Below, piece by piece: positions 15,131-17,450 of a stretch of DNA of 17,450 nucleotides. The notes under the pieces are model-generated. The model had not been told where the DNA came from and ran no database searches. It saw only the letters and a program-made list of their open reading frames with translations. Numbering within the stretch: the first letter of the stretch is position 1; each line of letters begins with the position of its first letter. Position numbers and translations under genes: made by a program. Source of the stretch: Bacillota bacterium (GTDB taxonomy: Bacteria > Bacillota > UBA4882 > UBA8346); NCBI GenBank assembly GCA_028282485.1, contig JANQHU010000323.1, positions 1 through 17,450 on the forward strand, given 5' to 3'.

Positions 15131-17450
15131 ATGAAAAAGAGTACCTCTGCTAAGATAAAGCTAAGTATAATTTTAATCATAGCCGTAGTCTCTTTAGGTG
15201 AGATGGGGCAGTTTAATCACGTTTTTAGTGAGCCCTATCTCAAGCTTACCGGAGAAAAGGGTTTTTCCCTCGACTATCATAATGAGATAACCACTGGCGA
15301 CCCTAAGGAAAATCTCCTTTTAAACCAATATCTATTTCTGGATCTTCAGGGTGAATTAGGGCCTGGTTATGGATTAAAGGGCCATTTGACGGATCTCCCT
15401 TATGCTAAGGGCCAGTTGTTTTTAGAAATTGCCGGGCCAAAAGCGGGTCTTACTTTTGGGGAGGGTAATTTACGTTCTTTTTCCACCTCATTAACCCCTT
15501 GGCAAGGGAATTACAATGGCTTAACTGGTTACCTAACCAATGATAAGCATTCTTTAAAAATAGCTTATGCTAATCCTACTGGGGTTAGTTATACGGAAGA
15601 ATATACGCTGCGAGATAATCTAAATTATTTTTATTTAAATAAAACTCCGGTAGTAACGGGTAGCGTTATTATTAAAAAAGATAACGAAGTTCTGCTGGAA
15701 GGGATTCATTATCAGATTGACTATTCCAGTGGTCGAATTGATTTATTATTTTTCCCGGAAACAGCCCTTGCTTTAAAAGTTGATTATGTCGCTACTCTTT
15801 CCTTGAAAAGCGAAACTAGTTTTTTAGCAATTCAAGAAGAATCTCGGTGGAATAAGTTTGCGAAGACTGGTTTATTCTTTTTTACACCGCATCATTCTCC
15901 CGAGAGTGAAGCCCCTTTTTTGTTAGGTCATCATTTGGAAACTCCTTTTTATAATTATCAAGGGCTATATACTGCCTGGCAAACTGAAAAGTGGCAGTGG
16001 GAGCTAGAAGTGGGGCAGAGCCAGGCAGTAAAAGGGAGTAGCTCTAACTGGGATTATATAGATAATATGCAGGGCAATGTTATCGCCTTTGAAGCCTTTA
16101 GTAATGCCACCCATCCTGCTAATTGGCTAATTGCTAGCACTTATAATAGTTCTTTACAACTAACCTCGATTACGCCTCAAGAGGACTTGAAATATACAAA
16201 GGATGGAAAGAAGTCCCTGGCTTTACAGTTTCATTTGGATCAGGGTGATGAGCAGGTGAGTATCACCCATCATTTTGCCAATAATTTAGATTTAACTAAT
16301 TTAGCCGAGTTGCATTTCTGGATGTTTGAAGCAGGGAAGAAGCTAGAGCTGGAGGTCCAAATAATCACCTCGGAAAATAATTATTATCAACAAGTTTTTG
16401 CAAGTGAGGGTTATGGCTGGCGGTTGGTAAAAATAGAATTAGCTGAAAAGGCCTTATCAGCCGTGGGCTTTCCCGATTTAAAACTAATTCAGAGTCTGCG
16501 AATTTTAGTCCGGAATAAAACCCCTAATTTGTTAGAGGGAAAATTAGTTTTCAGTCAAATTAAATTTTTAAGCCGCAGTATGGCCCTTAATCGATGGAAT
16601 AATATTACAACCAGTGATAATTCTCTCTTAAGTTTATCGACTACAACCTCAATAAACCCTCTCCATCAGAGTGCATCAGATACGGATGTTTTACAATGGG
16701 AGTATTCCCTGCAACCCCGGGGCTATGGGATGGCTACCTATTACCCGCGGCTGGCCATCGATGCCTCTTCTTATCATACTCTGGAAGTTTATTTAAAAAT
16801 GCCCTCAAATGAACCACCAGAAAAACTCCAGATAATTTTGGGACGGGGTGAGGAAGAATATCGCCTGCAGTTATCAAATTTGCTTTACGATAATAACTGG
16901 CATCAATATCGGTTACTTTTGGATAATATCCCCTCGAGGTTTTTAGAGAAAATTGATAAAATTAGTCTTCAAGTAATTAATGAATCGGATCTTTTTTTAA
17001 AAAGCAATTTTTTAGTACATGCTTTAATTTTAGGAGATTATCAAGGGAAAGAAGCTAGGGTAATTAAAAGTAAAAGTCAGTATCAAAATAAAGAATGGAC
17101 TAATAGAACTACTTTTTTGCATCAGGAAACGGGGTTGAAGTCCCCCGGTAATATTAATGCTCACGAAGCATTTAACCTCCAGAATCTCACTGAATACACA
17201 GGGGAGGTCTGGCAATTAAAAAGTGAGATCGCTACTTACCGACGCCAAGATAGAACTCAGGGAATATGGTACAACGGGAAGCAAGGCGCAGTCGAGGCTA
17301 CTTTTCGAAATCAGAAACGCCTCCGCTTTTCCTATGAAGATACTGCGGCTGATGCGCAGAGATGGCAAGCCAGCGGAGAGTATCTTGGTAAAAATTATAG
17401 TCTTAGTTATCAAAACAATTATCTTATCAACAATAGTCTGCTCCAAACAA
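15131..17450 (+). CDS. Large secreted beta-rich surface/envelope protein (3' truncated by window edge)
   Basis: One frame stays open from the ATG at 15131 to the last base, at least 773 codons. The N-terminus is a signal peptide: basic MKKSTSAKIK, hydrophobic LSIILIIAVVSLG, probable cleavage near residue 33. Residues ~37-150 are short alternating beta hairpins. Residues ~174-222 carry the pattern LxxGxxYxIDYxxGxI (LLEGIHYQIDYSSGRIDLLF), also seen in large surface proteins such as SprA. Two jelly-roll, carbohydrate-binding-like segments follow (~345-480 and ~497-638). From ~645 to the edge, alternating polar/hydrophobic strands resemble an outer-membrane barrel. No family can be assigned firmly. 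The ribosome binding site is poor, but no in-frame ATG/GTG/TTG lies between the upstream TGA (15092-15094) and 15131. It is 74 bases after the flavoprotein gene with no terminator between. Confidence 0.8.
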   Translation, partial: MKKSTSAKIKLSIILIIAVVSLGEMGQFNHVFSEPYLKLTGEKGFSLDYHNEITTGDPKENLLLNQYLFLDLQGELGPGYGLKGHLTDLPYAKGQLFLEIAGPKAGLTFGEGNLRSFSTSLTPWQGNYNGLTGYLTNDKHSLKIAYANPTGVSYTEEYTLRDNLNYFYLNKTPVVTGSVIIKKDNEVLLEGIHYQIDYSSGRIDLLFFPETALALKVDYVATLSLKSETSFLAIQEESRWNKFAKTGLFFFTPHHSPESEAPFLLGHHLETPFYNYQGLYTAWQTEKWQWELEVGQSQAVKGSSSNWDYIDNMQGNVIAFEAFSNATHPANWLIASTYNSSLQLTSITPQEDLKYTKDGKKSLALQFHLDQGDEQVSITHHFANNLDLTNLAELHFWMFEAGKKLELEVQIITSENNYYQQVFASEGYGWRLVKIELAEKALSAVGFPDLKLIQSLRILVRNKTPNLLEGKLVFSQIKFLSRSMALNRWNNITTSDNSLLSLSTTTSINPLHQSASDTDVLQWEYSLQPRGYGMATYYPRLAIDASSYHTLEVYLKMPSNEPPEKLQIILGRGEEEYRLQLSNLLYDNNWHQYRLLLDNIPSRFLEKIDKISLQVINESDLFLKSNFLVHALILGDYQGKEARVIKSKSQYQNKEWTNRTTFLHQETGLKSPGNINAHEAFNLQNLTEYTGEVWQLKSEIATYRRQDRTQGIWYNGKQGAVEATFRNQKRLRFSYEDTAADAQRWQASGEYLGKNYSLSYQNNYLINNSLLQT

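Noticed and set aside
17030..17446. Two minus-strand ORFs at the right edge
   Set aside because: Both are antisense to the long plus-strand frame, which has a signal peptide and continuous domain-like structure; they are shadows.
1..17450. CRISPR arrays, tRNAs, rRNAs, insertion sequences, prophage genes or defence systems
   Set aside because: I saw no regularly spaced repeats, cloverleaf-like genes, transposase or terminal repeats; the window is core chromosome by gene content.

Overview
The window is AT-rich and gene-dense. It reads as a chromosomal segment of an anaerobic-type Bacillota (Firmicutes/Clostridia-like) bacterium. The evidence is gene order (DUF4321-maf-radC-mreBCD-PBP2-minCDE-rodA), a long-form HPF, a DUF1540 protein, strong AGGAGG-type ribosome binding sites and frequent TTG/GTG starts. 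Two features point towards a two-membrane (diderm) Bacillota lineage such as Halanaerobiales, as inference only: a MinE-based Min system and a large secreted, beta-rich protein at the right end. No tRNA, rRNA, IS element, prophage or CRISPR array is visible.

Layout. Bases 1-377 hold the 3' end of a Cof-type HAD phosphatase gene. Bases 501-9850 form a compact same-strand block: a DUF4321 membrane protein, the nucleotide pyrophosphatase Maf, RadC, MreB, MreC, MreD, PBP2 (MrdA), MinC, MinD, MinE and RodA. A Nudix hydrolase (starting 16 bp after rodA), a small cupin and a Cys-rich DUF1540 protein follow, ending at a strong hairpin at 11044-11084. Next comes a single-gene unit for the long ribosome hibernation factor HPF, preceded by a good SigH-like promoter. 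It is closed by a hairpin that doubles as the terminator for the opposing gene pair. That minus-strand pair (14040 to 11797) encodes a membrane-GAF-degenerate-GGDEF protein followed by a PlsC-type acyltransferase. Divergent from it, on the plus strand, is a thioredoxin-reductase-like flavoprotein that keeps its CxxC and FAD motifs but lacks both NADPH-binding motifs. From 15131 to the right edge (and beyond) runs one uninterrupted reading frame of at least 773 codons, encoding a signal-peptide-bearing, beta-rich surface or envelope protein.

How they work together. The central block is the cell elongation and division-placement machinery: MreBCD scaffold, PBP2 transpeptidase, RodA glycosyltransferase, and MinCDE to restrict FtsZ to midcell. 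HPF and probably Maf/Nudix serve stasis and nucleotide housekeeping. The items most worth a second look are the probable c-di-GMP-receptor (rather than cyclase) GGDEF protein, the probable ferredoxin-dependent thioredoxin reductase, the large secreted protein, the Lys/Pro-rich PBP2 tail and the SigH-like promoter of hpf.
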